Below, one piece after another: positions 1 to 9,946 of a stretch of DNA of 19,149 nucleotides. Source of the DNA: Bacteroidota bacterium (GTDB taxonomy: Bacteria > Bacteroidota > Bacteroidia > AKYH767-A > OLB10); assembly GCA_016713525.1 (NCBI GenBank), contig JADJOZ010000036.1:1-19149 (forward strand), read 5' to 3'. Every line of letters begins with the position of its first letter. Position 1 is the stretch's first letter. The notes under the pieces are model-generated. The model did no database searches, was not told the DNA's origin, and was given only the letters and a program-made list of their open reading frames with translations. Position numbers and translations under genes: made by a program.

Positions 1-2196
1 CTGTAAGGACGAAACATCAACAACTTCAAATGGTCAGATCCAGTTCATCCCTGATAGTATTATCTAACTCAACATAAAATGCATCGTTTCCCTGTATTCT
101 GAAATCGAATCGAGTTATTCAAGAAATGGTAGTTACCATAATCAAAAAGTGTGTCCCTGTTAACCTGAATTTCATTAGGATCATGTGAGCCGGTAGTCAT
201 CAACTCCCAGTAACTCAACTGTAATTGAGTTGTAGGATCACCATAATTGGTATAATAGGATACTCGGAATTAATTAGTGTGGGGTTGAATAATCCTGGAT
301 TTATATGTACGGTAATGAAAATGGAGCTGTTATTAAATGGGCTCAGGCTACCAATATTCCAGATCATTAATCGGGGTAAATCTGGAGATGCAACAGGGGA
401 TGAAGAAACAAAAGTCAGGTCGTTATCGGGATAAAACACAACTGTAGGATTAAGAATCGTGGCCCCTTCGTTAGGAGAAAACAATTTTATAGGATGCATC
501 CATACCTGAACGAAATGGAGAACAGGGAGTAACCTTAATGCAGAGATTATTTATATTTGTTGATGGTTGAAAGGCAAAATCATTGAGCGAATCGATTTCA
601 AGAAATTGCTGAATTTGCGATTTCGCTTAAAGGCGATAAATTATAGTAGTTATTATTCATAAAAGGTGAGACTACAAAATTGCCTGTATTTACATCAAGA
701 TGGAATAAACCCATTCTGATCCGTGTATCCAGAATTGTCCATTAGTAAGTTCTTCAACTTTTCTGTTAGGTATTAATAATTGTTCGGGTCATGAGCATTA
801 TTCAAATTCAAATCTTCATATAATGTCCTTCAATAAAATTGAATTTGCTGTACCTTTAACCACCCAATAATCATTCGTGCCATTGCTATTTTCTGTTTTA
901 TCTCCTGTCATACCTGAAAGCGAAATACTCCACCACAAATAAATCCTTCATCAATTGTTGGTTGAAGGCTATTTAAATATCATTAAAACTTCCTCCGATA
1001 GTATTTTGCCATTGCATATGACCAACAGAATCCAATTTAATTATCCAGTAATCTTTATTTCCCTGGCTGCTTTCCTTTTTTTATCAAAAGAAATACCTGA
1101 TTCGGAACTTCTCGCATCTTAATCCTCCATCAATATTAGGTGAAATAGAAGTTAATTCATCAGCAAGATTTCCACCAATACTATTCTGCCATACAATATT
1201 CCCAAAGCTATCTAATTTCATAACTCCAATAATCGTATCCTCCATAATTCATTTCTTTTTTATCACCTCCAATCCCTGATATTGAGTATCCACCACATAT
1301 ATAACCTCCATCCTTAGTTTGTGAAACAGATGTCATATAATCATTATCCGTTCCCCCTATGGTATTTTGCCATTCAATATTTCCCAAAAGAATCTAATTT
1401 AACAACCCAATAATCATTGGCAATTCAATGTTGTTTTTTCTGTTTTGTTACCGGAGCTATCAGAAAATTGAAATCCCTCCACAAAACAACTCCACCGTCA
1501 GAGGTTATGCTTAAACTATATAAGAATTCAAAATCACTGCCTCCCTATTGTTTTTTGCCAAACTATATTTCCGAAAAATTTAATTTTACGATCCAATAAT
1601 CACCACTCCCAAAACCGTTTTCCGTTTTATCACCAGAAATGTTTGATGAAATACATACCACCAAGAATAAATCCACCATCATCAGTACTTTAATAGCCGC
1701 CCGCAATAGGATCCATACTATTTCCTCCATTATGTTATCCCAAAAGAATATCTTCCGGATGCATCTAATTTAAGAACCCAGTAGTTATCTAAACCAATAT
1801 TATCTTCAGTCTTATCTCCGGATGCATTTGACCGGGAATTTCCAGCACAAAAATATCCGCCGTCAGAAGTCTGCAGTACAAATCGATAGTTCATCATTGT
1901 TATTTCCACCGATGGTGTTTTGCCATTGAATCATTCCTTCCTATTGAATCGAGTTTCAAAATCCAATAATCAGAGGAGCCTCCGTTAGTATTCTTATAAG
2001 GTTTTATCTCCCGAAATAGGCGAAAAGGAAAACCCGCCACAATATACCCTTTATCTGCTGTTTGGGAAATAGAACGAAAATAGTTTCCGTACTGTTTCCT
2101 CCAATAGCGTTTTGCCATTCACTTCCTGAGAATATGTTTTGACAGAAGAGTTGAATAAAAAGACGAGTACAAAAATTATAATCGATTTTTTATCAT
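1..2196 (-). CDS. Repeat-rich secreted protein with a DUF7619-like C-terminal region, partial and frameshifted
   Basis: The start is an ATG at 2196 followed by a signal-like stretch (MIKK, then SIIIFVLVFLF) that needs one extra base in an A-run. After it come many repeats of about 50 residues with the pattern DYWIxKLDSxGxIxWQNTIGG, a variable acidic part, SxxQTxDGGYxxGG and GDKxE. These repeats are readable in shifting frames from about 2140 down to about 850. At 499-215 there is an uninterrupted stretch with YPDNDLTFVSSSP and IWNIGSLSPFNNSS. It is followed by a DPNEIQVNRDTL-type motif near 180, typical of the DUF7619 domain of Bacteroidota exported proteins. The gene leaves the window at base 1, so a T9SS sorting tail is expected but not seen. 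Beta-propeller surface protein is the likely class; its substrate is unknown. At least ten frame breaks are present. Confidence 0.8.
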
Positions 2197-2595
2197 GATG
2201 TCAGCTTTTACAAATATCTAATTAATTCATTCTGTAGTCATTTCTATTATATAGCTACTAACGTCTGTTCGTGCAATACTTTTAGCTTAAAATTTCTAGT
2301 GACTGTTTTCCGAAGTTAACATTCGCTTAAAATGGAGTATAATTTTGTCTCACAATAAGCGTTTTATCATTCTTCTTGTTGCTCAAAGCTACAAAAAAAA
2401 GATGGTTTTTAGCCAACTTTTCAATTTTTTGGCCTATAATATTCATAACCCTACGAAATTGTCAATAGGGGTAAACATAATTTAGGCTGCTTTTAGTGGT
2501 GTTTTATTGAAAATGAGATTGGGGAGTTGCCAAAAAGCAATGAGTCTCCATGTTCCGGAATATTCATCAGGCTGATTATTAGTGCAACAACGGCA

Positions 2596-2639
2596 TGGAG
2601 TTGTACTTTAGTCCCGATAGCTATCGACATTGAACTCCA
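2596..2639. repeat. Nested palindrome with a CGATAGCTATCG core
   Basis: The core CGATAGCTATCG (2615-2626) is a perfect 12-base palindrome. It lies inside outer arms TGGAGTT (2596-2602) and AACTCCA (2633-2639), which are exact reverse complements. Such cores are, from general knowledge, often dispersed in Bacteroidota genomes. Here it probably marks an intergenic repeat or the end of an old insertion. Copy number cannot be seen from this window. Confidence 0.6.
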
Positions 2640-2690
2640 ACCTATCATTTTGCGAATCTACCATCCGGCAGATATACGAGACCTGTACGT

Positions 2691-2708
2691 ATCCGCCAGT
2701 TGGCGGAT
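2691..2708. repeat. Hairpin ATCCGCCA-GT-TGGCGGAT
   Basis: Eight-base arms, ATCCGCCA (2691-2698) and TGGCGGAT (2701-2708), are perfectly complementary around a two-base spacer. It is GC-rich against an AT-rich background. It lies 52 bases from the neighbouring CGATAGCTATCG palindrome, so the two may belong to one dispersed intergenic element. There is no T-tract on either side, so it is not a typical terminator. Confidence 0.6.
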
Positions 2709-3116
2709 TTGAGAGCCTCTCTCCTGTTTGAATTTTCCTCCGGAAGGGCGGGCTACCTGGATTGTGCCTTTCGCTGTTCTTTTCGTCAATTGTTTTCTTG
2801 GTCGTAATTGTCGTAATAGAGGGGCAGGCACGCTCTTTGGCATGCTTGGGTTTTAACGATGATTGGTGCGGCTTGGCAATATATGTGACGGTCAGGCATA
2901 GGGTTTTAAATAAAGTTTAAAGGTTCAAAATCACTTCAGAGTTATTTTCTGCATAGAAAACTTTAAATGTTCCTTCATCTACCTACATGATTGATATATA
3001 TACAGAATTACAAAATTCACTGTCCCCTGTCATTTGGCTTTTGAGAGTAAACTAAAATTTCAATGAATGTTTTCAAAGCCCATCTGTCTTTGTACGATGG
3101 AAAATTTATAGTATTT

Positions 3117-4173
3117 TTAGCTGACCAACACCCTTAACTGTTTAAGCTTTTCTTGGTCAGACATTGAAGGAAGAATTAAGTTTACTTCAAAAACTATTGC
3201 GGAATCTCTCTATTGTTGATAGGCAATCAAATTTTCCCTCAAAAGTTGAAATCCATTTTGCCTTTCACAAAATAAAACCTAATCTGTCTGACTATTCCTT
3301 GATGATGTGCTAATCTATTTTGTCTAATTCTAATAGATTCGGTGAGATCAATACTAACTGATGAAATTTCATTAAAAATAGGGTCTCTAGCAATATTCTC
3401 AGACGTCATCTGTCGATATTGAGAATAAGGAATACCTTCCTCTGTTGTTACTTCTCCATCAGAAATTTAGTTGAAATTTGTCTTCTGTAATGGAAATATG
3501 TCAATAGGATATGTATAGTTACCTTTGCTTTCTTATGTCTCCTGCTTGAACAGCGAATGAAGGCAGAATTTTTACTGCGTTTCTGGCTTGGTGTTCACTT
3601 ATGTTTATTATTTCTTCTAGTATTGAGATGAATTCTAATTCTGATAAGGCAAGTATTCTTTCATATTCTTTCTTGGAGAATCATTTTCTGCTCTGTAGAG
3701 TAAACCTAGTTTCATTTAACTCAACACTTGAGTTCCTCTAGTGTAAGTTTAAGGATTGTAAGGATGACTAATTTCACCATCAACCTTCAACTCCAAACCG
3801 CACAAATGAATCACGCCATAATAATTTTGGAGCGGTAGGATTGCTTGCTAGATAAAAGTTGAATAGCTCGTGGAGTAAGTTCGCCAGATTTGTTATCGTA
3901 ACGACTAAAAAGCCTATTAACTTTAAAAATTTAATAGTCTCTCTAGCAGCGGTATGATACCCTCTATTAGATGGCGTTTTCGACTTGTTCTTCTAAATAT
4001 TCCTCTGCTGGATTGCCCTGCTCTCCCCGGGATTAATTACACCGTTCCACAATAGTTGCCCCCCAAATTCTTCATCTCTAAGGGCGTTTCTTCCTCTATA
4101 AGCTGCTTACTTTTGTCTCTAAAGCACTAAAGTATTTGTCATCACTATTAAACCGATGTGGAATGTTCTTCAT
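3117..4173 (-). CDS. Unrecognised gene, candidate restriction endonuclease (frameshifted)
   Basis: This gene follows the second methyltransferase after only ten bases. The start is an ATG at 4173 (MKNIPHRFNSDDKYF); the stitched end is the TAA at 3117-3119 after EKLKQLRVLVS. The stitched product is about 350 residues. Readable pieces in order are SALETKVSSL, GVINPGESRAI, a helical segment with TAARETIKFLK, SGELTPRAIQLLSS, ALSELEFISILEE, an NISEHQARNAVKILPSF stretch, and QYRQMTSENIARDPIF. I do not recognise a nuclease motif with certainty. The nuclease role is inferred only from position in a cassette that has a regulator and two methyltransferases. The length is ordinary for a Type II restriction enzyme. 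It could instead be an accessory or unrelated gene. Many frame breaks are present. Confidence 0.45.
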
Positions 4174-4183
4174 CGAATGATTT

Positions 4184-4988
4184 TTACACTTCGCAAAGAT
4201 ACCAGATGTAACTATATTGTATTGAGATCTGTGGTTGCTTTCTAACTTGAGTGATTCTCTTGTTTGCTATTTCAATGTAGTTTTGTTTTTTTTCAAAAGC
4301 TATGAAATTTCTACCATTGCTAAGTGCACTCACACATTCACTTCCTGAACCAAAGCGAAAGGAACTAACACTAAATCCCCTATTTGAAAAGTGTTGAACA
4401 ATTCTATCACAAATAGCAATCGGCCTTTGAGTTGGATGGTCTACTTTTCCTCAGCAAATCCTTTTACCCGCGAGAACAGGAATGTTCCATACATCACCTG
4501 CGTGTTCCCCATCTACGCAGTCCAAACTTTACTGTTCTTAATTATTTTATTTTAATCGTTCGGTACTTTTATAAGGCTCCCTAATTTGGTGATATGTATA
4601 GATGTCGGATTTGGAAAACCATATTATTAACTCATAATTTGCCGAAGGGGCATTTTATATCCTGAAAAGCTATTTTCATAATGCCATATTACTTGACGTC
4701 TATATTTTAGATTTCTTTTCATAGCAAATGAACTTGAAGAAAGCATAAATAATGATGGATTCCATAAACAGTATTAGAACCTGTTGGCTTCAATTTCTAT
4801 GGCAACATCAAGCCATAATTTTGACCATTTAACCCATTCATGTACATCATCCCATTTATCAGATGAATTCTGAAACTTTATTAAGATTATACGGAGTGGG
4901 TCGGCAATGATTAAATTCACAGATTCATTGTTCAGCTTTGCAGACACTTTATGCAATCTCCTAAGCCTATTTTATTTATTTCCATCAT
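4184..4988 (-). CDS. DNA methyltransferase, motif order IV-X-I (beta-type), second of a pair
   Basis: This is an S-adenosylmethionine-dependent DNA amino-methyltransferase. The start is MMEINKIGLGDCIKCL at 4988, or MEINKI at 4985. It is followed by NNESVNLIIADP and the catalytic DPPYNLN motif (IV, plus-strand 4884-4905), which is broken by one missing base. Next is KWDDVHEWVKWSKLWLDVAI, typical of this family. Near the C terminus are DVWNIP, EKVDHPTQRPIAICDRIV (motif X) and GSGSECVSALSNGRNFIAFE (motif I). It ends at the TAA at 4184-4186 after YLCEV. The order IV before X and I is the beta arrangement. D-P-P-Y suggests N6-adenine as target. The upstream methyltransferase frame runs into it without a stop, so the two may overlap or be fused. 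A hypothetical nuclease gene follows. Confidence 0.85.
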
Positions 4989-6005
4989 TTCTTTTATGTT
5001 TTGAAAGATTAAAAACGTTTTGGTGGTGCATATTTGGAACAAAAGAAAATGGATAACCATATGGGTAAATTTTGTGTCTTTGATATAAAATTCGCAACTT
5101 TCAATACAAAATTTCCTTTTCTCAAGTTCATTAGCTAAATCTGCGTGAAATGGTAGTACTTATCTTTTTCTGAAATCATCAACAATAACGCATATATATT
5201 TCCTTTTAAGTATACATGAGCACAATCATTGAAAAATGATGAAAAGAGTTTCCAAGAATATCGTAAACTTTTGGTTATTTGCAAAATCTTTTAGTGTCAT
5301 CACTATATTTATGGTCTAAATCGTTATCCACTCTTTTCTTTTCCTTTATGGTCAATTGTTTTGAATATATTCCAATAAGGAGGGCTCGTCATTATCAAAG
5401 TCGAAGAAATCGTTTTTAAATTTTTCGATTTCTTCCCTTACTATCACCGTTGATTAAATTTTGAAGTTTTTCCTTTATGTTCGTTAGGTACTTCTATCTC
5501 AATCCTTTTGCGAGTTCGTAATATTTTGGGTTTAACTCAATTCCATATCCAACTCGATTATTGAAAGCAATAGCTTTTACTGTAGATGCCAAGCACCAGA
5601 AAAAAGGGTCTAAAACTTTATCATTTTCTTTGAGTAAAACTGAATTAATCTTCCAACATCTTGAAAAGAAAATGGTGCTGATGTTGTTTTTTCAATTTGT
5701 GCATCTTTGTTACCTGCTCCAAACCCTTGACTAAATACAGTTACTGTTTATAGCTTGCCTTTCTTTGCAGTCAAATCATTGAGGGTGTTATTGAGTGCGC
5801 CGATTTTTCATTAGAAAAGAATTGAATTTGTTTTAGCGTCACCACTTCTGTTTGAAACAAAGACACTTTCCCTGTCTTCTATAATTCACTTGGAATTCGA
5901 AGTTTTGTCTTTTTCAAAAATATCGATAATTCAGCTTTTGCAAGCTTGTCTTCGATAATTTGTGGCAGGACGATTTCTTTTCTTTTTATAAAGACAGTAC
6001 TTCAT
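4989..6005 (-). CDS. DNA methyltransferase, motif order X-I-IV (gamma-like), first of a pair
   Basis: The stitched start is ATG 6005 (MKTVFIKRKEIVLPQIIEDK), overlapping the end of the regulator by 20 bases. Conserved blocks in order are an N-terminal part with KLRIPSEL and SVFVSNRSGD; motif X as HPAPFSFQDVGRLIQFYSK; motif I as VLDPFSG followed by GST (near plus-strand 5585-5615, two indels); GYGIELNPKYYELAK; then the catalytic TSPPYW (5372-5389). After this come DHKGKEKRVD, a VSDFRKKDKYYHFH block and GYPFSFVPNMHHQNVLIF. This organisation is known from Type II N4-cytosine or N6-adenine methyltransferases; S-P-P-Y fits either. The end is uncertain: the reading frame continues through NIKEMM into the next methyltransferase. 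About 340 residues if it stops there. Confidence 0.85.
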
Positions 6006-6302
6006 TTTGATTTTTATGATATTTAACTTTGTTCCTCAGCGACTTTCAATGCATTAAGTCCTTCTGTCCTTATCTTTAACCAAGTCATAAACTTCTTGTC
6101 GCTATCCACAAAGCTTCAAGCTCGTTGTAGGAATATACTTAAAAGTTCAATTAATGGTCTTTAAGTGTTCCTTTTAGTGGCTTTTAGTCGCTTTCTACTT
6201 TATTTAAAAGCCATCGCCAATTTCAAGAATGGACTGCAAGTTTTCTTTGCAACATTCCCCTTGGTCTCTCTTAACTGTTTAATTTTTCTGCCCTAGTGTC
6301 AT
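5986..6302 (-). CDS. XRE-family helix-turn-helix regulator, probable controller of the R-M cassette (frameshifted)
   Basis: The start is ATG 6302 (MTLGQKIKQLRETKG, one base lost in an A-run). Stitching frames gives a typical XRE HTH: QxxLAVxLEIGDGFLNKVES, then QKPLKREHLKTI, and a C-terminal tail ALWIATKVYDLVKDxxEGLNALKVAEEQVKYHKNQ ending at TAA 5986-5988. The product is about 105 residues, in the size range of an R-M controller protein but with a longer C-terminal helix region. It is the first gene of the cassette and overlaps the first methyltransferase by 20 bases, which suggests translational coupling. A control role on its own operon is inferred from family and position. No operator could be identified upstream. 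About six indels break the frame. Confidence 0.75.
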
Positions 6303-6726
6303 TTTAAATTTATTTGGACTTGACTTAATTAGGTCAAAGGTAAGAATGTTTTTTTAATTGGGGTATTTGGGGTAATTCATGCTTATTTGTTTTTTTTTGG
6401 CTTTGCGTGTCGTCAAAACCAGATGTGCTTGAATGTTCGGTCGGCTTTACAATGGAGGCACAACGTTTTGTGGGTTTAAGAAGTTGGCGATTTCGAGCAC
6501 TATACTGTCTGCCAGCAGTGCACTTGGCTACGGAGAACAAAATGTTCAATTAATATATTAGCGCAGAAATGGTGCCTGGGAATTTTAAGGACATTTTGAA
6601 AGCAATTTAGCCGAGGATAATAATTCTCCGGTTTATGGAGCTTTTAACCCCCATAAACGCTATATATTTAATACAAAAATATGCTTTGGTCATCTTTCAA
6701 TGGATATCATATAATGCAGGCAAAAA

Positions 6727-7118
6727 GAATGAGAACGACAATGGGAACGGAATAAGAAGTGGAATGAGAAACACGTCGAGAATGACGAATTGTTTTCTTC
6801 TGAGTAATCCTTAATTTCACTTTTATCATCCCCTCTCCAGCCAAACATGTTTTTCGAATACCCAAGCCATTGCTGGAGAGGAAGGGAGGCAGAATGAGAA
6901 TGAGAATTGAGAAATGATTCAAGGAAAAAATTTCACCTAACAACAAATTCATCACAGCCATCATAAGAATCACATAAATCACAGTTTAGAATGAGAACAG
7001 AATGAGAATGAGAATGAATGGGAATGGGAATGGGAATGAGAACGGAGAAATGATTTAATCATTGCTTGAATGGGAACGGAAACAGAATGATAACGAGAAT
7101 GGGAACGGAATGGGAATC
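6727..7118 (+). repeat. Degenerate GAATGR hexamer-rich region
   Basis: On the plus strand the motif GAATGG, GAATGA or GAACGG recurs in clusters at about 6727-6795, 6892-6917, 6989-7050 and 7069-7118. The densest run, around 7010-7040, has four near-consecutive hexamers. A longer block, GAATGAGAA...GAGAAATGATT, appears twice (about 6892-6918 and 7034-7055), so part of the array seems duplicated as a larger unit. The strand bias (purine-rich plus strand) is strong. Confidence 0.65.
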
Positions 7119-7167
7119 AATGCGAGCCAGCTGTATGGAATTTGAAGGCTACAGGGCTTTCCGAAAG

Positions 7168-7190
7168 ACAAAAATCGGCAAAATAATGCC
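7168..7190 (-). terminator. Possible intrinsic terminator of the barrel gene at 7263-7901
   Basis: On the minus strand the arms GGCA and TGCC (plus-strand 7177-7180 and 7187-7190) form a short stem, followed by GATTTTTG. The stem is only four pairs, so this is a weak call. It lies about 75 bases downstream of the stop codon. Confidence 0.35.
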
Positions 7191-7262
7191 TATAATGTGT
7201 TTAATTTATGGCTTTGGACGGGTTATGGGATGCTTTCAGGTTTTACCGATTTATCCTTTTGG

Positions 7263-7901
7263 CTATGCCAAGCGTAAAAGATTTCGGTATGAGTAGGTAT
7301 AGATTTCTGTATCTTCAAATTCAATGCTTAAACCCAGATAGAAATTATACTAAGAACCAAATAGTAATTTTGATACATTTTGAAGTTATAGGCAACTCTG
7401 CCGATGACTCCAAAGGTAAATGCTTAAAAAAGGCGGTCTTGTTACCTTGCAATTGGTATAGCTTCCTGGTGCCGAAATGTTGGTTACTTTTGCCGCCTGT
7501 TACTTCAGAACCCACCAGATAACTTAGTTCACCTCCTACACTTAATTTCAACTCTTTAAAAATTCGGATGTTTATAGGAAACAAGGATATTCCTAGCACC
7601 GATTTTTCAATTTCTGCTTTTGTAGTACTGCTTCCTCCCTGGCTTCCCATCCGATGTCATGAGAGCACTCTGTGAATTTTCAAATGTATGGATACTCTAA
7701 AGCAATGGTATCGTCGTGTTATCGAGGTTTATGATAAAGCGATAAATCTGTACCATCCTGATATAATGCCGATGTAGGACCACCTTCTTCAATGAAATTA
7801 TAAATTGATTGGTACAATAGCCTGCGGAAAACCGACGATGCTGTCCTGATGTGAAAGCGAATAATCAGAGTAAAAACACAGCTAAGTAAAAATGCTTTCA
7901 T
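7263..7901 (-). CDS. Outer-membrane beta-barrel-like protein (frameshifted)
   Basis: The start is ATG 7901 with a hydrophobic export signal (MKAFLLSCVFTLI). The middle is uninterrupted from 7650 to 7345 and contains SVLGISLFPINIRIF, KELKLSVGGELSYLVGSEV and KHLPLESSAELPI. Alternating polar and hydrophobic residues and the IRIFKELKLSVGGELSYL pattern are typical of porin-like or PorT-type barrels in Bacteroidota. Stitching one more frame gives the last strands, YNFYLGLSIEFEDTEIYTY, and an end at TAG 7263-7265. About 212 residues. Function beyond an outer-membrane barrel is not visible. It lies in a cluster of exported proteins. Frame breaks occur near 7720, 7660 and 7360. Confidence 0.65.
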
Positions 7902-8030
7902 GTTTTACGGTTTCAAATTCAATTGTAGAAGATACAAAAATGCATATTAATGATCAAGTATTGTTGTACACTATCTGGCAAACCATCCCTGTTTCCCCAA
8001 ATCAAAACCTGTAATTTATCCCTAAAATAA

Positions 8031-8572
8031 TTAAGCCAAAACCCTGAAAATAGATGTCATCAGAAATGTAATTATCATGGGACTGGAATCGTTCAACCTT
8101 TCATGAATGAACCCAAAGCCGATTTGAATTTTTGAGAATGGAGCTATTTCACCTGATTTAAATCTGGCTGCTCTAAGCTCAAGCCCAAGTTCAGGTCCCA
8201 AGAAAAGGCCTTCTCTTGCGCGACTATGTTGTCTCGCCAAAGTAACCGGTTACCTGAGCAGCCATATTAAACCGGCACACATTGAAAAAGTCATACTTTA
8301 ATCCAACCGAAGAGGAACCAAATATATCATACTGGTAACCATTCGTGGTGCATCTAAGCTTTTCGAACGAGTTAGGCTCATCCCAATACTAAAATTATAA
8401 AATGCTCTGGTCTTGAAAAAGTCTTGTACTCAACGTTTACATATGGATAAAATTGAAAGAACGGCCAAATACCAAATCTAATTTGATGTCGAATGGAATC
8501 TGCCTGCCCGTTTACAAAAAAAACTATTCACGACTAAAAATAAATGGCGAATAATTTTAAAACTCCTTGCAT
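8031..8572 (-). CDS. Small exported protein, probable outer-membrane barrel, unknown function (frameshifted)
   Basis: The start is ATG 8572. The stitched N terminus is MQGVLKLFAIYF, then VVNSFFVNGQADSIRHQ, which reads as a signal peptide ending near NGQA; one T is missing in a T-run. Then IRFGIWPFFQFYPYVNVEYK, SLTRSKSLDAP, YDFFNVCRFNMAAQVTGYFGE and an uninterrupted C-terminal part, LGPELGLELRAARF to MTSIFRVLA, ending at 8031. About 180 residues. Short alternating aromatic segments such as VNVEYKTF and AAQVTGYFGE, plus Gly-rich turns, suggest a small barrel. I do not recognise the family. At least three indels are present. Confidence 0.6.
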
Positions 8573-8748
8573 GCCAACATAATTAAATTTTAGAAAAACT
8601 TTTTCACCAGTTCAAAATTGTATCTTGAGTAGTTCTCCGCTAGATTCCTTTAAAACGAAAAGTAATTAAAAGAGTTCAAATCACAAAATTACTACAAACC
8701 TACCATGAATCAGCAGTAGATTGCAACTATCGGCAACGCTTTATATTA

Positions 8749-9946
8749 TTATAATTTAATAACCTTGGAATTACCAGTCACCGTTTTGACTGTAAGAACG
8801 CCGCTGATGCCAGCATATTGATATCAATTTCATCCGAACCTGGCAGATCCAAAATCTGCACTAAATACAACTACACCCAAAACATTACTGATCCGGACTA
8901 TACCCCGAAAAATCGGTAATGGTAATTTTATCGGATGCGGGATTTGGATGAATGCCAAAAATTTCATCCCGGGGTGTCTCTGAAACGCCAACAGGTAAAT
9001 CTACTTTTATCAATCCGCTTAGTTGGGTCGCTATCCACATTGTTTGGCTATTTGTAATATGGATATCCAGAATATAGTTTGTTGAAGGGCGAGTTAGCAT
9101 CGGTGTAAACGGAACACCCCGACCCATTGATCATTTGCAGCCCTTCGCCATAAGTACCAATCCAAATTTTATTCAAAGCATCGGATCTGATAAAGCTAAA
9201 AGCGTTCAGGGGTTGACAAATAGTGGTGTCGAAAGCTATCCGGGGGGAACCATTATAAGTATAAATGAAAGCACTGTTCTGGAGTTAAATTTCCACATGT
9301 ATCCACAACAAATTATTTTGGTCTGTACCAACTCCAAAATAGCATTTGAAGGTAAAGAAGCATTCTGAAGTATCAAATATTGTCCAGGTTGTACCATCAA
9401 AATGTGTCAAACCATCACCGGCTAATATCCAAAAATCACCATTATTATCCGATCTCAATATCTGCTACCAAAGAGCTGGGAATCGGACTATTAAAAGTGT
9501 TGTAATAAGAAATAGAAGTTCCGTCAAAAACTCCTACACCCACGCTATATAGTGCCATCCATACGTTTCCCTGTGCATCAATAACATTTTCATTTGAATA
9601 GCCCTGATGGTTCCAGGTATTCCAGTTCATTCCATCAAAGCGAATTAATAGTCCGGGCATACTTACATATATGAAATCATTAACCTCATCGTAAGCCAAA
9701 GCAAAAAGATTTTTAAGGGCATAGGAGGTGTTGGGAATGCTGTTCATAAATGGTCCAGTTATTAACATCAAAATTGGGCTAGTCTTGATGGTAGCAGCCC
9801 AAATATTTCCACTATTATCTAATACCTCTTTATAAACAGTGTTATTCGGTAACGGAGAATTAATGGTATCGAAACAACTCAATTCGTTTGAGCAAATGAA
9901 GGAATGTAAAAGCAAGGAAAACAGTTAAAATAAAAAGTGTTTTCAT
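8749..9946 (-). CDS. T9SS-exported protein with two-component-regulator-propeller-like repeats (frameshifted)
   Basis: The start is ATG 9946 (MKTLFILTVFLAF, then SFAQTN), a signal peptide. The body has FDTINSPLPNNTVYKEVLDN, SGNIWAATI, NLFALAYDEVNDFIYVSM, FDGMNWNTWN, VIDAQGNVWMALYS and GVGVFDGTSISYYNTFNSPI. These are repeats of the kind found in regulator-propeller proteins (the SGNIWxAT and FDGxxWxxW motifs). After further repeats to about 9000 come GVSETPRDEIFGIHPNPASD and KITITDF, the start of a type A sorting domain. It ends as LGVVVFSADF, EIDISMLASG and TGNSKVIKL before TAA 8749-8751. The protein is therefore likely exported and anchored or released by the T9SS. Indels occur near 9900, 9780, 9460, 9130 and in the tail. 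Confidence 0.8.

Larger units (their letters stand above)
2197..3116. other. Non-coding stretch with palindromic elements
   Basis: No coding region is supported here. Short open frames at 2527-2843 on both strands lack family features and overlap palindromes. The left part (2197-2520) is AT-rich. The part from 2590 to 2890 is more GC-rich and carries two inverted repeats that are listed separately. This non-coding block separates the surface-protein gene from the last gene of the restriction-modification-like cassette. Confidence 0.6.
6303..7262. other. Non-coding stretch between the R-M cassette and an outer-membrane protein gene
   Basis: I see no supported gene here. 6303-6350 would hold the promoter of the regulator gene. 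6400-6550 is moderately GC-rich and has a small inverted repeat CACAA-CGTT-TTGTG (6459-6472). 6727-7118 is a degenerate hexamer-rich region. 7168-7190 is a probable terminator of the barrel gene to the right. The open frames in 6707-7296 have no recognisable family features. Confidence 0.6.

Noticed and set aside
2527..2843. Short open frames on both strands
   Set aside because: They run through palindromes, lack a plausible start context and resemble no protein family.
6707..6982. Minus-strand open frame of 91 codons with a hydrophobic start
   Set aside because: A large part is the low-complexity GAATGR region read in reverse (SHSTSYSVPIVVLIL), and no family features are visible.
7066..7522. 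Plus-strand open frames
   Set aside because: They overlap the hexamer region or lie antisense to the barrel gene at 7263-7901, which has far better protein features.
9135..9552. Plus-strand open frames
   Set aside because: They are antisense to the propeller-like T9SS gene and show no family features.
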